Shown one piece after another: positions 11,424-22,761 of a stretch of DNA of 64,000 nucleotides. The position numbers and the translations under genes were made by a program. This DNA comes from Stereocaulon alpinum (taxonomy: Eukaryota; Ascomycota; Lecanoromycetes; Lecanorales; Stereocaulaceae), in the NCBI GenBank assembly GCA_018257865.1, contig JAEUBA010000004.1:186001-250000 (forward strand), read 5' to 3'. How positions within the stretch are numbered: position 1 is the stretch's first letter; every line of letters begins with the position of its first letter. The notes below the pieces were generated by a model that saw only the letters and a program-made list of their open reading frames with translations, ran no database searches and had not been told where the DNA came from.

Positions 11424-11709
11424 TAGAATGCCTCACTCTGTCGCCGTCTTCACTTTCGCTGGAATGGTTGTTAACATTGTTGCTGCATGATGGGCTTGGA
11501 CAACTTTTGATGCGATGTGAATATGTTACCCAGATCTCCGAGGTTCAGTCATCATCGTCTCCAAAGGCTCAGTCATCGTCGATAAGGTATATGTGCATAT
11601 TCACACCGAACACTTCCGTTGCTAATGCCAGTAGCTAGTTCCATGCACGTCGAAGTGTGTAAGCCTGGAGTAGCCAGACTAGGCCCGCGCACTATGGCTT
11701 CACTCGCCT

Positions 11710-12200
11710 ACAGTTGCGTCATAAGCAATCTGGATAGTCATGAACCGCCATCTTATGAAGTGCTGTGTTATGACGGGGTACTGGAGATGGTGTTAAGTGT
11801 GGTAGAGCATACCGCGCCATCATTGTACCTGGAACTGTCGTCACATTGTTCAAGATTTCCGCCTGCATACCCTTGACTAAGCACTTAGTTGCTGAATAAT
11901 CTAACGTCCTGAATTGTTATGCTTATCTAGAGGCAATCTGGCGACTTAGTAGATCCTCAGTCCGTAGGTTTAGCATTGCAGCCGCGATCAGTTCCAGTAA
12001 GATGCTGTGCTCAACGGACACTGATGATCTCGGCTTTGGCCCAATTTCGTCTCGACCTGGCGACGAGATTTGGGTCTCTGAAAGGACCAGGGTGCCGTTC
12101 ATTGTGCGGCCAACGCCTGATGCTCCGTCATTTAAGCTTATGGGAAAACGCTATGTTCACGGAATTATGGATAGCCAATCAACGGGAAACAACCAGCTGT
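11710..12200 (+). pseudogene. Relic of a HET (heterokaryon incompatibility) domain gene
   Basis: The frame at 12002-12190 reads DDLGFGPISSRPGDEIWV, VPFIVRP, then KLMGKRYVHGIMD. This is the conserved C-terminal signature of fungal HET-domain proteins (LGxGP, PGD, PFxLRP, G-x-x-YVHGIMDG). About 250 bp upstream, on the same strand, PPSYEVLCYDG resembles the opening HET motif (YEALSYxWG). A full HET gene is normally 500-700 codons, so most of the body is missing and stops separate the two pieces. I read it as a deleted, decayed copy. The C-terminal match is strong; the N-terminal match is weak and could be chance. HET proteins trigger cell death on contact between incompatible hyphae; no function is expected from this relic. 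Confidence 0.62.
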
Positions 12201-12534
12201 CGTTCAAGCCTATATTGTTGGTCGGGATAATTCGAGCAGGGACCTGGGAACGAGACCGGAATCTGATACGGCAGGGAGGAAATCGGTCTTGGAACTCAGA
12301 GTCACGATGCTCGGCAAGTCTCTTTAGGGACAATTATCCTGCAAGGTAATTATTAAGCCATCAAACCTCCCAAGCGGCCAGAAGCGCAAGAAGATAGCGA
12401 ACACAAATGGGACGTCAAAAAGAATGTACACTGCTCAAAATCAGAACAAATAAGCAGAACGTAAGCGAATCACCTTCCAAAAAGGCGGTCAACCCACGAC
12501 TCACGTTACACCCTCCGGAAAGCACCATAAGATT

Positions 12535-12627
12535 CGACACCAACAGGGTTCGAACCTGTGCTCCCTAGGGAATCTGGAAATCATAAATGATAGTAATCAG
12601 ACGCCTTAACCACTCGGCCATAGTGTC
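12535..12627 (-). tRNA. tRNA-Ser with intron (anticodon appears to be ACT)
   Basis: A 93-nt class II tRNA. Acceptor stem GACACTA pairs with TGGTGTC; the discriminator is G, as in serine tRNAs. The D-arm is GCCGAGTGGTTAAGGC, there is a long variable arm (CCCT/AGGG), and the T-arm is ACAGG-TTCGAAC-CCTGT. The anticodon region is longer than normal by about 11-12 nt, consistent with an intron after position 37. Placing T33 in the usual way gives anticodon ACT, with an A:C mismatch at the top of the anticodon stem. Filamentous fungi normally read AGY serine codons with GCT, so either the placement is shifted or the gene has changed. Serine identity is secure; the anticodon is not. Confidence 0.82.
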
Positions 12628-13445
12628 TTCTTGCCTCTTCCTTGCCTACTCGAAGCCATATCCTCGCACGGGAACGTGAGACAAGACAACCCAAAAGGAG
12701 AGAGCAGCGACACTAACATGATTTAAACAAATGCTCCCCTGAGAACCAAGCTGAGAACTTGACTACTTAAATGCTCAGCGATGATGTCTTAATGGACAAG
12801 AACAGGCGTTTTGAGGGTTATCGTTCCGATTGTAGGTGCCGTGAGGCGAGTCATTCGGTAACGTTCGTGGATATTGCCATGGGAGAGGAATATGGTGCTA
12901 GAGCATGTTTAAAAGGATGCGAAGAGAATATGTGCTAAAGTGTGAAGGACGGACTCCGGGGTCTGATTCAATCGTTTGAGAAAAGTTGCTTGGTTAGGAA
13001 TTATAGACGCATGCTCTGAGACCAATCCGCGTAGTGCTGAACGCAGAGCCATAGCAGACGTATGAGATAAGAAACCCTTTGCGGGAGCGACATCGAGATA
13101 CATTGGGAGGCTTTGATAGCACAGAGAGGCGCTGTTGAAACATCGTGGCTTCGTTTGCTGGTCGCAGGAATGGACGTAGTGAATGATATTGTCTCAATTC
13201 TTGTGACAGGAGACCAAGGCCCACAAATAAGACGGAGGAATAGCAGAAACATACCAATGATTGACTTAGACTGACTTGCAAGGGAAGGTTGATACACGTT
13301 TAGGAATCCGGACACAACTATCGCCTCGAACTCCGAATCGAAACGCCTGCTGAATGAATGAAGCAGGTACGCCAACCGACAGGGGTATTTACAGGGCAAC
13401 TTGCCGCTAATAACACTCGCTTCACAACTGTCTCGATCGTTTTTG
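12628..13445. other. Intergenic spacer
   Basis: About 800 bp between the tRNA gene and the 3' end of the next leftward gene. Leftward open frames up to 132 codons (13399-13001) show no family resemblance. I see no supported gene. Confidence 0.4.
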
Positions 13446-15281
13446 TCAAGCAGCTACCGCTTTAGCATCGCCGTTAGCCTTTTGAGCTTCCAGCTTCCTC
13501 TGTTTCTGCTTCTCAGCCCACTCCCTACTAGCCACTCTGCCTCGCTCTGCAGCCTCTGCGCGCGCCTTCTTCGCAGCCTCTTCTTTCTCTTTCCTTATTT
13601 TTTCGCGTTCGGCGATCTCAGCCTTGGTCCTTCCAAAAACTTCTTTGCCTTTGACCTTTTGCTGAGCCAGGTCCTCTGCTGTAGGAGCGGCACGGGAAGC
13701 GCCTGATGTGCTGGTGTTGCGAGTCGTAGTCGGGTTGCTCAGCGAAGGCTTGCGAGTAATGCGTGCTGATGAGTTTGCTGCAGGTTGGACTGATGAAGTC
13801 CGTTTGGCGACTGAAAGGGAGGAGACGCGCTTGTTTGCTCTAGTAGAAACCGTTGGTGCTGGGCGTGTAACAGGTTTAGGCTTTGGAGTTCCAACAACAG
13901 GCTTAACTGAATTAACTGGTTCACCCTTTGCCAGGTCGAGTCTTGCTTTGGCCGCGGCGGTAAGCTTGACCTCAGGAGCCTGACTCCGACGTACAGGTCT
14001 GGCTTTGAAGGCGCGTTGCTTGGACTTGTCTTCCTCCTCACGCTTCTGGCGCTCTTCGCGCTGTTCCTTCAATTTGCGGGAGATGGCTTCACCCGGGAGC
14101 TCGAAGTTGGACTGGGTTGGGGGCTTTGTAGACTTGATGGGTTGGAACGGTGCTTTGTGGATAGAGCTAACGCGTTTCCTGGTTGCAGCTGAGGGTCCCG
14201 CCTTTACAGACTCGCGGGCTGGGGCAGGGCTGTTGGTAGTAAGCCCGAGCTTTGCTTGGGCGCGGCTTCGTGGTGTACCGAATGCCTTAGCGGCAGGGAG
14301 GATCGATGGCCTTGGTGCAGTAGCTCTGACACTCAAGAAAGGCTTCTTGGTCACATCCCTGGTCAGGGCGGTCGAGCTGTTCTTAATGCGCATAGAGCCA
14401 CCAATTTTTCTTTCGACAGGCTTTGGCTGTGCTTTCACTAGCTTCTTGGTCTTTGTTGGCTCCTGAAGATTGTCGGTGGCTGTTGGGATTTCCTTGTCAA
14501 CTTTTTCAATCTCCTCCTCTAACACATCCAAAGCTTCAACGGAATCCTCGATCCGTGAGACACGTTTGCCAGGGCTTCGCGATTTGATATGTTCAATGAA
14601 GGGATCGTCCTTCTTGATGTGGTTCAACGACTGAGTGTCCGTCTCCTCCCCACTCGTCATTTTCGCCGGCGAACGAGACTCAATGTTTGCGACAAAAGAG
14701 TCTTCCTTATCAAGTCTCGCGTCTGACGTAGTTGCTTCTTCAGGCTTGTGTATTTCAGCATTGAATCGCGATTTGCTGCATTCGGGCGACAACTGATGGG
14801 TAGCGGTGTTGACGGCGGCAGAGGGGGGAGTTGACGGCCGTTGGTTGTCCAGTGCGACTTGATTGGTGTCTAGAAGTACTTCCCCGTTAGTTGGGAGTGC
14901 AATAATGTTAACGAGACTGTCTAATCACATACCATAGCTGTCCTTTAAAAGGTCTTGACAAGCTTCTTCAACTGCGGAACTGGTTTCGCTTGCATTGTCG
15001 TCCTCTAGTATTTCCACTTGTGTCTCCATATCCTTCACCTTCTTTTGCTTAGACCCTTTCTTCGCAGCGTTTGCCTTCTTGCTCCTCCCTGGTCCTTTCT
15101 TCAATGGCGCCATCTTCTCTTCCAGTTCAGCTGCTTGTACTTCAGTAGCTATGTTATCAGAAATCTCGCCGAGTGGAACGCGCTTTTTTGTTGGTGTTGG
15201 AGGCAGCGGTGTTGAAGCAGCAATCTCCGACTCTTCCTGCAATTCTTGGGTTCGCAGCGCGGCGCGAGTGACGCGGGGCAT
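13446..15281 (-). CDS. Basic, low-complexity protein with C-terminal coiled coil
   Basis: Two exons, 15281-14933 and 14869-13446, flank a 63-nt intron (donor GTATGT, branch CTAAC, acceptor TTCTAG) and give 590 residues. The start at 15281 (MPRVTRAALRTQE) is preferred to one 48 codons upstream because the upstream part looks like untranslated leader. The protein is rich in Lys, Ala, Ser and Pro. It has repeated short motifs: SFVANIESRSPAK and PFIEHIKSRSPGKR, about 40 residues apart. A central FELPGEAISRKLKEQREER segment recalls basic microtubule-associated proteins of the TPX2 type. The last 70 residues form a charged helix (EIAEREKIRKEKEEAAKK). I do not recognise the family with certainty. 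It lies beside Dad2 and shugoshin, so a mitotic or cytoskeletal role is a reasonable guess and no more. Confidence 0.75.
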
Positions 15282-15770
15282 GGCTGCAGATTGTGCTACG
15301 TTGATGTATACAATGGTTGTCAATAGTGCGCTATATTCGAACCAATGCAATGAAGCTCTGTTCTGCAGGACCGGATTAGAAGTCGATGCTATGGTCAATT
15401 TATGGGCGTGGTGTTGGAGTTTCACAGCGCCAAAGGTTCTTAATGTTTACCATGACAACCGGGTAGAACCGTGCCTAGCGCGACCACTATAACGCGCCTC
15501 GCGTCGCGCTACTAGCAAGCCAAGTACCGAAGAGGCGAGATCTTTGGTAGCTTGCGGGCGATGTGGGCTGTAACATGTAGTCAGAGGCCTTTGCTGGAAA
15601 TTGCCAACAGTTGGTGATGAGACTTGGTTCAAACTGGACCCGCGAATAATTGCAAAGAAAAGCTCTTTGTGGGGCACTCGTTAATGAGCCTGATCGACTG
15701 CCAGCCTCTAGCAGCATCGTGGTGGCCACAGAGGGATTCAGATTGGTCTGAGCGTTTTCGGGCTCATGTT

Positions 15771-16317
15771 TCACGCTTCGTTCCTCTTCTCGAAGCCCCC
15801 TGATGTTTGTATCGATTCCGGCTCTTGTTCGACAGGTATTCTGACCAGAGTCTGAGGTAGAGGAACTTCGGTTTCAGGTTTGCCCTTTGCACCATCTTCT
15901 CCATCTTCTTGACTTGACTTCGGCAGTCTCACTAACGACTGTTAGAATACGCGTTCAACCTTCGAAAGAACGTGCACACTCACTCGACGCCATATTGATC
16001 GCCCGTAGGACGTTGTGCCAATTGGATAGGACCGCTGCCACCGCTTCATGATACTCGTAGTTAGAACAACCCATTGCGCCTCTTTTAACCTACTGACCTT
16101 CTGTTCCGTCTGACAATGTAGATAGTTTCTCCTCTAGAGCCTGCATTTGCGCCGCGAGTCCTCCACTAAGATCTCGCAATTGCTTGAGATTCTCAAGCTC
16201 CGTCTTTTTCTCATTGATCCTTGCTAGCAGCATCGGCGACTGTCCTGTTGACGGTTGGGAGCTGCCCATTGAGGGGTGCCGTAGGCTAGGGTTGACAGGT
16301 CGGTTATGATAAGACAT
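15771..16317 (-). CDS. DAD2: DASH/Dam1 complex subunit Dad2
   Basis: Three exons, 16317-16098, 16043-15984 and 15931-15771, with introns of 54 and 52 nt, give 146 residues. The core reads ARINEKKTELENLKQLRDL, SGGLAAQMQALEEKLSTLSD, then across the splice GTEAVAAVLSNWHNVLRAIN. This is the diagnostic Dad2 helix followed by the short WxNVLRAI motif. The acidic, Pro-rich tail after the second intron is variable in the family. Dad2 is part of the fungal ring complex that couples kinetochores to microtubule plus ends. The start at 16317 (MSYHNRPVNPSLR) is chosen over an upstream in-frame start because it begins the normal short leader. It is transcribed divergently from shugoshin. Confidence 0.93.
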
Positions 16318-16673
16318 TATTGTACGTATTGGACCGCGGTCAAATTTAGGCTTGATTGTGCAACGGACGATGGGCGTTATAAGAAGCGAAACAGCTACAG
16401 TATTATCAGGTAGGTTCTTCGAAAAAGGTCTGGCTTGCTCAATCGTGTACACGTTGAACACTTGGGAGATGTACTTCGCTTTGACTACCCACGCGATAGG
16501 GCTGAGACCCTCGAGCTAAGAACCTTGGCGTCTATCTTTGTTTACTTTTTCTATCTCCACAGACAGGCCCGCTCGCAATCGAAATTTCGAGGCTAGTCTC
16601 AGTACACAATGATTCTGTGAATTGCAACATCTGTTATGTTTATGATTCTGGTACAGGATTCAGATGATTGCCC
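16318..16673. promoter_or_regulatory. Shared divergent promoter of DAD2 and SGO1
   Basis: These 356 bp separate the start codons of two divergent mitotic genes, so the stretch must contain both promoters and leaders. A CCACGCGATAGG element at about 16490 contains ACGCG, the core of MluI cell-cycle boxes in yeasts. One such core is expected fairly often by chance, so its use is only a suggestion. Confidence 0.5.
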
Positions 16674-19138
16674 ATGGCTCGACTGAATGAAGCTCCACAG
16701 CCCGCCGTGGAGTCAGTAGATGCTCGTGGGTTATAACGACTAGACTTTCGCCATGCTACGAGCTAACAATGAACAGTGAAGCGTCGTTTTGTCCGGCAGA
16801 ATCGAGAAATTGCAAGGTAAGTCGTGTTTCCTAGATCTGTGGGCTTGACTGACGTTGTAAGGGCCAATTCTACCCAATCTATCCGCATACGGAACCTCGA
16901 GAACGAAGTCTCTCGCTTACTGGCCGAAAACGTCTCTCTTCGAGAGCAAATCATAAAGTTGCACTACGAAGTCGAGAAGAATACAAGCCAGTCGGTACAG
17001 GACAATGTGGACAGCATCAAGGCCAAGCTCGAAGCAAAGCTGGCGGAGCTGGGTGGGTTGGTGAAGGAGCTGGGAGATGTACAGAAGAGTGCCGAGAAGA
17101 AAACGACAAAGAAGAGAAACTCAATTGGCCGAACTTCTCCCAAGCGGTCTCCTGACCAAAGAAACTGGAAGAACGCTCTTACACTTTCGGAGGCTACAGG
17201 GGGTGTTGATAGTCGGCTGCCGTCAATTGTGGAGGATAAATACTACCCAAGACGGACTATGGAGTATGATCCTCTGATACCCCAGCTGAACAGGTGCTAA
17301 CACTATGATAGCGCTGAGGAAATAATTAGGGTGTTCGCAGACCCGGCTAATGTGACAGACTCTCCAGACCTCGGACCACCACCAGTCGCTCATTTCGACG
17401 AGGGCGATCCGATCAAATTCGACGCTCGGGTGGAAAGTTTAGCAAGCAGAGCTTTGTCTGAACCTACAGAGGGGTCGCATGCAACGCTTCCCGCAAATCT
17501 CGAGACTCGGAAAAAGAGGCGAGAGAAAGTTTATCATAGAGAGGTTGGAGACCAACAGTCGAGTACAAGACCGAGTCAAGAAGTAGCATCGAAAGATCCA
17601 GGCACAGCCCCGACTCAGCCTTTGAAATCCGGAGCGAAACGAAAACTGAACATGCGCGATGAGGAGAACCAGCCAGGGATACCTGATGATCATGAGAAGG
17701 ATGTGTTTCAGTTTGATAGAAGAATTGCAGACTCAAGAGCGAGTGAGAGCGCCGTCGCGAAGCCAAACATAAATAGAACAAATAAATTAGCCAGAGAGAA
17801 GGAGATGCAGCCAGCTGCTGGGGGTGCGCAGATTCGAAGAGACAAAGCCACTGAAGCCGCTGCTATGGTCACATCATCAAATCGAAAGGCTCTCGGTCCA
17901 AGTAAGTCTGTTTCGATGATTACTCAACAGGACTGCCATCTAACAAGCTTACAGAGAGTGTTAATTCCGATCCCCTGAATTCGCCAGTCAGGAAAAGTAG
18001 CAATGGAAAGGACAAGATTGCAGACGCCAAGGATGATTTAGCAAAGATTGTCCGAGAGCGAAACAGGCTCAAGGAGAAGACACAGTCTAGCAGGCCGGCA
18101 ACGAAGGCTAAAGATCAAGGGCCACTCAGTATCGCTACTGTGGCTCCAAAGGCCACGGAACCTCCTCCAGAGACGCCCGCGCCTCCACCGGATGACTTGT
18201 TCTCGCCTATTTCTTCAGAACCTTCAGCAGGCCGCGCTGAATCGTGTGACACTCCTCCACCGCCTGATCTCGGGCCCGACACTGGCACAGACTCTTTTGG
18301 TCGTGCGTCTAGGCGTCCTAGAGGCACTGTAAACTATGCCCAACCGAATCTCAGAGACAAGATGCGCCGCCCAACGAAGGAACTTGTCGATGCTGTTGGT
18401 GCAGAGGAGCGACAGCGGCAGGCTAATCTTAAAGCAGACGGCGGGGAGACGACTTCGGTAATAGTCAAGCAAGAGGAGATTGCCGACGCTTTGCCTGTGT
18501 GGAAGACGAATGTACCCAAAGAAGATCAACGAGTAAGGGAAGAGCCAACAAGCCCACTGAGCAACAAGACTGGCGGGACAGCAATGGATTTGCCTGGTAC
18601 CGTCATCACTGAACGACGAAGACGTAGCGTCTTACCTGCACGTAATAACGACACAAGCGATCCCGGCAAGCCCTCTGGTGCAGCTTCGGCAATTGCAGCA
18701 CTCACTGCTGGGACTCACAGGCCAAAGAAGCGTGGAGAGGACGAGACAAGCGCTGATATAACAGCAGAAGACAAAGCACAGGAGCCAACGGAAAGGCCCA
18801 GCATCTATGATTTCACTGGAAGTTCTCCTGATCCCGGAGGACATCTCAGCGACAAAGATCTAACGGAGAAATCGTCCAAGGCGATGAGATCATCTCGACG
18901 ACATTCAAGTGTGCCAGCCACCTCTGAGCACGGCCCAGGGTCTCTTTCAATATCTCGTCGGGGCGAAAGACGAAGGGAAAGCCTCCTCAGTGGAAAGCGA
19001 GAAGAGAGTGGCGGACACGAGGATGAACCGCAACTCTCAAGGACGAAGAGTGTTCTAGACATTGGAGCCGCCAGTGAAGACGTTGTCTTGGGAAGAGGCG
19101 AGAGAGCGGCGAGTAGACGGAGGAGCATGATGCTTTGA
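16674..19138 (+). CDS. SGO1: Shugoshin
   Basis: Five exons: 16674-16725, 16777-16816, 16862-17263, 17312-17901 and 17955-19138; introns are 51, 45, 48 and 53 nt; product 755 residues. The N-terminus has the shugoshin coiled coil: MARLNEAPQP, then KRRFVRQNREIAR joined to ANSTQSIRIRNLENEVSRLL. The C-terminal basic SGO motif is SRRPRGTVNYAQPNLRDKMR (about residues 450-470). Between them is a long Ser/Lys-rich linker. The third intron uses GTATGA with branch GCTAAC and removes an in-frame TAA; without it the protein would end at about residue 163. Shugoshin recruits PP2A, protects centromeric cohesin and helps sense kinetochore tension. The shared promoter with a DASH subunit suggests common cell-cycle timing. 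Confidence 0.92.
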
Positions 19139-22100
19139 ATGATGATGATCCACTTTCTGCTCAGCGTCACACTTGTTAGCGTGGTAAGGAGCATCAGCGA
19201 CTGTCATTTCTGTCTTGGATAGAACGTCACGTTCCACGGTCTGGAATACATAGACTCATACTACTATCACACTTGTTTCGACACATGGATCATACCCTAA
19301 CCTTTCCTCGGAACGTCTCCTCCCGTGAAACACGCAGACCTAGACCCACATTCCTACCCTACACCCTCCACCCATGAACCTCACAAACTCCCCACCCTAA
19401 ACCTGAGACAAACCGGACTTCCGCCTCCGCCTCTCCCTACCTAGGAATCCCCTGCTTCCCTCCCCTCCCCTACCCTACCCTCACCAAGCCTTACCAAGCC
19501 CATCCGCCACACTACACTACCTACCTCACCAACCCAACTTTCCCATCATCCTCGAGATTATTCCACCCCCTTGCATGCCTTGCGTGCGTGATCCGCTAAA
19601 CATCACACCGCACACCGCACACCGCACCGCACCGCACCACACCGCACCGTCATGTGGCAAACCTCACGGCTACGTAGCCAGTAGTACGTTCGCGTAGCTC
19701 CAGTGGGTTTGAGGTAAGGAAGGAAGGAAGGAAGATGCACTCTCCCCTTCCAATCCCACGCCCACAAACCGGAGATATCTCCTGCCCTGTGCTAGAATCA
19801 AGAATCTAATTGGCTCGAAGTTCGAACGAGCCCTAGTGCATTTCTCTAGCTCGCAAGTTTACGGATCTTCTAGTTTTAGTTCTAGAACCGATCAAATCAA
19901 GTCAAGCACGTAAGCAAGCAAGGAAGTAAGCAATCAGTTTCAGCCGTGCTAGCAAGACTTGCGTTCAGGCTTCAGGCTTCAGCTTCTCTTGCGCAAATGG
20001 GCGCATGTAAAGTATGCATGCGTGCGTGCGGGTCGTGGTGGTGTGGCTTGTATGCGATGCGATGGAGGGAGATCTATACGGTAGTGGGAAGGAAGGAAGC
20101 GGTATAGGGTGTGCGCTTAGGGATAGACTAGGAGAATATGGCAGTGTCTAGTGAGGTCATAACCTGGTTGAGGTGAGGTGAGCGAGTGATGCTCTTCCGC
20201 AATGGGATGGGATGGGATGGAGATCAAGGGTAGTGTATGTAGATTAGGGGAGTTTGGCTGGGTCTGGTGGAGTCATGACCTGGTTCTTGTTGCGCGGGAG
20301 AGTGGGATGGGATGAGGCGAAGCGAGGTGATGTGAAGTGAGTGATGGGCTATCTGAGTGATCCGCAATGGGATTATCCTTCGATCTTGGGAATTTGGGGG
20401 ACCCTGAAATGGAATGAATGGAATGTGAGAGAGACGGCTGGGTGCTGTCCCGGATGGGTTTGGATGAATGCATTTGGACAAGCGAGAGGGGAGTATTTGG
20501 AATTTGGAGAGCGGCAGGCAGGCAGATTGCTTGGATGATGGGCAGAGCGAATGCTTGGATCGTTGAATCTGTGGGGGTTAAGAATTGAGTAGACGTAGGA
20601 AAAATATCCCAGTAACCCGCACAAAACCTCCTCCCGCCTCTCCCAAAGTGACGAAATCTACGCACAATCCCATCATCTCACTCTCCGTAACCAGCGTACC
20701 CAGATCCCTGGGCTCCATGACAGAGGTACACAAGGCAGGGAAAAGTAGGGTCCCACTTGCCTGCTTTACCAGCTTACCCTGCCTCAACTGCCCTGTGCCC
20801 CCCTTCCTACCTAGGCAGGCTCCACTAATCCCCAAGCGCACAAGCCTGCCCAGTTCGCCAATTCGCCATCAATTGCGTGGCCGCAGCATGGTGCCACTCA
20901 CCTTACGAACACGCACGAACGCGCACGAATACCGTTAAACCCAAAGCCATCGATCCAGTGAAGAACCCAGTCTGCCCGCTCACTTCCGCGCATCGATCCA
21001 CATGCGGTATGGTTTGGCACGGTTTGGTCCCTCTCGGAGTAGTTCTCACCCCGGGCCTTGCACAAAAAGCACCGAACACGCTTTCTTAGTAGATGGAAGT
21101 AAGATATTTACAGGGTATTGCGGAGCGGGTCATAGATCATAGTGGTAGCGGTAGCGGTAGTATAGATACACGAGGGCTTTGAGTTGAGAGATTGGCTATG
21201 GTGCTAGAGTACCTAAGGTGGAACTACAGAGGGAGGGGAGGGGCCGTCCGTTGCGTCTGGTGCCGCTTTTGCCCGTAGAGGGAAAGGGAAAGGCAAGGTA
21301 AGGTAAGGTGATGATCACTCATTCGTTACGTTCCTAAGGTAGTTCCAGGAATAGGCTGGAACGCATGGATCGCCGCGTGGTCTATGGTTGAGACATTCTT
21401 CCTTACGTAGTGGCGATGTTTTGAGCTTTTCGGGGACGTCTGGTTGGCGCGAATAATGGAGCGTGGGCTAACCAAGAGGAGAAAATTCCCGGGTTTTATT
21501 CTTGATGCCTTTTTCATGCAGGGCTGGTCACCCGGTAGCAGGACGGAGAGCATGGTTATTGGACTGCTTGCACTGCGTAGGCAAGAGGGCGGACGTTTTC
21601 CGTGGGTATCATTGTTGTTATGATTTCTGTTTTGAGGCATTATTGCCTAGTTTGTTTTGGGATGTCTCAGATACTGGCGCATTCGTTGGCGCGTATGAAG
21701 GAAAGGAGAGATCTCCGCTGCAGGCTGGCTGTGGACGAGGCAGGTGTCGTATGCCTATGCCTACCTTATGCATCGGTTGGGGGTGGAGCATTGTGTCAAA
21801 ATGTCAGGTGTTAAAAAAGGGTGGAGTTCACACGTTGCAGGAAGTTATTGGGAGTGTGGAGGTTCATTGTATGATTGGTCAGGCACCGGAAGTACCTGAG
21901 TGTGCATTGCATGAGTGGTTTGTGTAGTCATACATGAGCGCATAGCACAGCCAAGAAAAATGGAGATGTTGCCTTTCTTCCTTTCTTTTCATTTCCCTGT
22001 TGCAGGGTCCGCTGTGCAAATCCTGCGAAGTCCTATACTTCCAATGCTGATCGTAGTACTTCCCTTCATGTCAAAAGCCCTCCGAAAATAGGAATGGCGC

Positions 22101-22305
22101 CACGCAATGGCTGCTGAAACTCCGTCTCCCGCCCATCCTAGCCCTGTGCCTATCGCGTACAGATATAATGCAAATACTTTTGGTGTACAGATGTCCGACT
22201 GCAATGCTGAAATCTGTGATGGTGTACGAGCGCTGACCGCCGATGATGAAATATGAGCCAGTAAGAAAGATGTGTCGTAGTGTATCATTGCGAACAGAAA
22301 TAGAC
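19139..22305. other. Long low-complexity convergent spacer
   Basis: More than 3 kb between the convergent 3' ends of shugoshin and the Ecl1-like gene, without a supported gene. The plus strand is strongly C-rich from about 19290 to 19660, then G-rich with GGAAGGAA, GATGGGATGG and GTGAGGTGAG runs from about 19690 to 20580, then C-rich again to about 20880. AGGTAAGGTAAGG runs lie near 21295. Open frames here are composition artefacts. It could carry long noncoding transcripts or long untranslated regions. Confidence 0.5.
19603..19650. repeat. CACCG-type simple repeat
   Basis: Short tandem array of CACACCG and CACCG units on the plus strand, ending just before the switch from C-rich to G-rich sequence. 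It is a typical unstable microsatellite; copies are imperfect. Confidence 0.85.
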
Positions 22306-22761
22306 TTATGACCAAGTCATCCTTCTTCTCCAATTCCTGACGTTATCGAAGGAGTCCGTGTAACCGCGTAGCTCGGTACGGATCTGTTCTGAAAGCTGTC
22401 CGGCCTGCGATGACGAAGTGCTTTTCGTAGATTTGAGTGAGGAGGTGGAGGATGAAGGAGTCAGTGTCTTTGTGGCAGCGACCTGACTTGGTGTATGACT
22501 CGAAAAGTAAGAGGTGAGGGGTGATGTCGGTTGTGAAGAGGCAGTTGATGCCTTATAAGTAGAGAAGTTAATGGCAGGTGTAAGGTAAAAGCCTGATGCC
22601 CGAGCTGGGTTTGAGGATGTGGTTGGCGAGGCAGGTCCAGACCAATTTGAGGAAGTCTCGAGATCTGCAAGACGGCAGGATTGAGAGCAGTACGTTTCGC
22701 CATCTGTCTGCTTGTCACAAGCGAGACAGTAGTCGAGTGACCAGGTCAGCTCCATAGTCAT
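22306..22761 (-). CDS. ecl1: Ecl1-family chronological life-span regulator
   Basis: Single exon, 151 residues. The N-terminus carries the family signature: WSLDYCLACDKQT followed by CSQSCRLADLE, a four-cysteine C-x2-C...C-x3-C arrangement that could bind zinc. The rest is Ser/Thr-rich and probably disordered, ending in a short conserved helix (LRGYTDSFDNVRNWRRR). In fission yeast, Ecl1-3 extend chronological life span and respond to nutrient limitation. The biochemical role is still unclear. Starts at the first or third codon (MTMELTW) cannot be told apart. The gene sits alone between two long spacers, as is common for nutrient-regulated genes with extended untranslated regions. Confidence 0.83.
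   Translation of the reverse strand: MTMELTWSLDYCLACDKQTDGETYCSQSCRLADLETSSNWSGPASPTTSSNPARASGFYLTPAINFSTYKASTASSQPTSPLTSYFSSHTPSQVAATKTLTPSSSTSSLKSTKSTSSSQAGQLSEQIRTELRGYTDSFDNVRNWRRRMTWS

Noticed and set aside
17299..17335. Early end of shugoshin at an in-frame TAA, or an 18-nt or 36-nt intron there
   Set aside because: A 48-nt intron with GTATGA donor and GCTAAC branch removes the stop in phase and continues the family-like sequence.
20585..20938. 117-codon rightward frame in the skewed spacer
   Set aside because: Its Pro/Ser/Thr content follows the C-rich composition and it has no family match.
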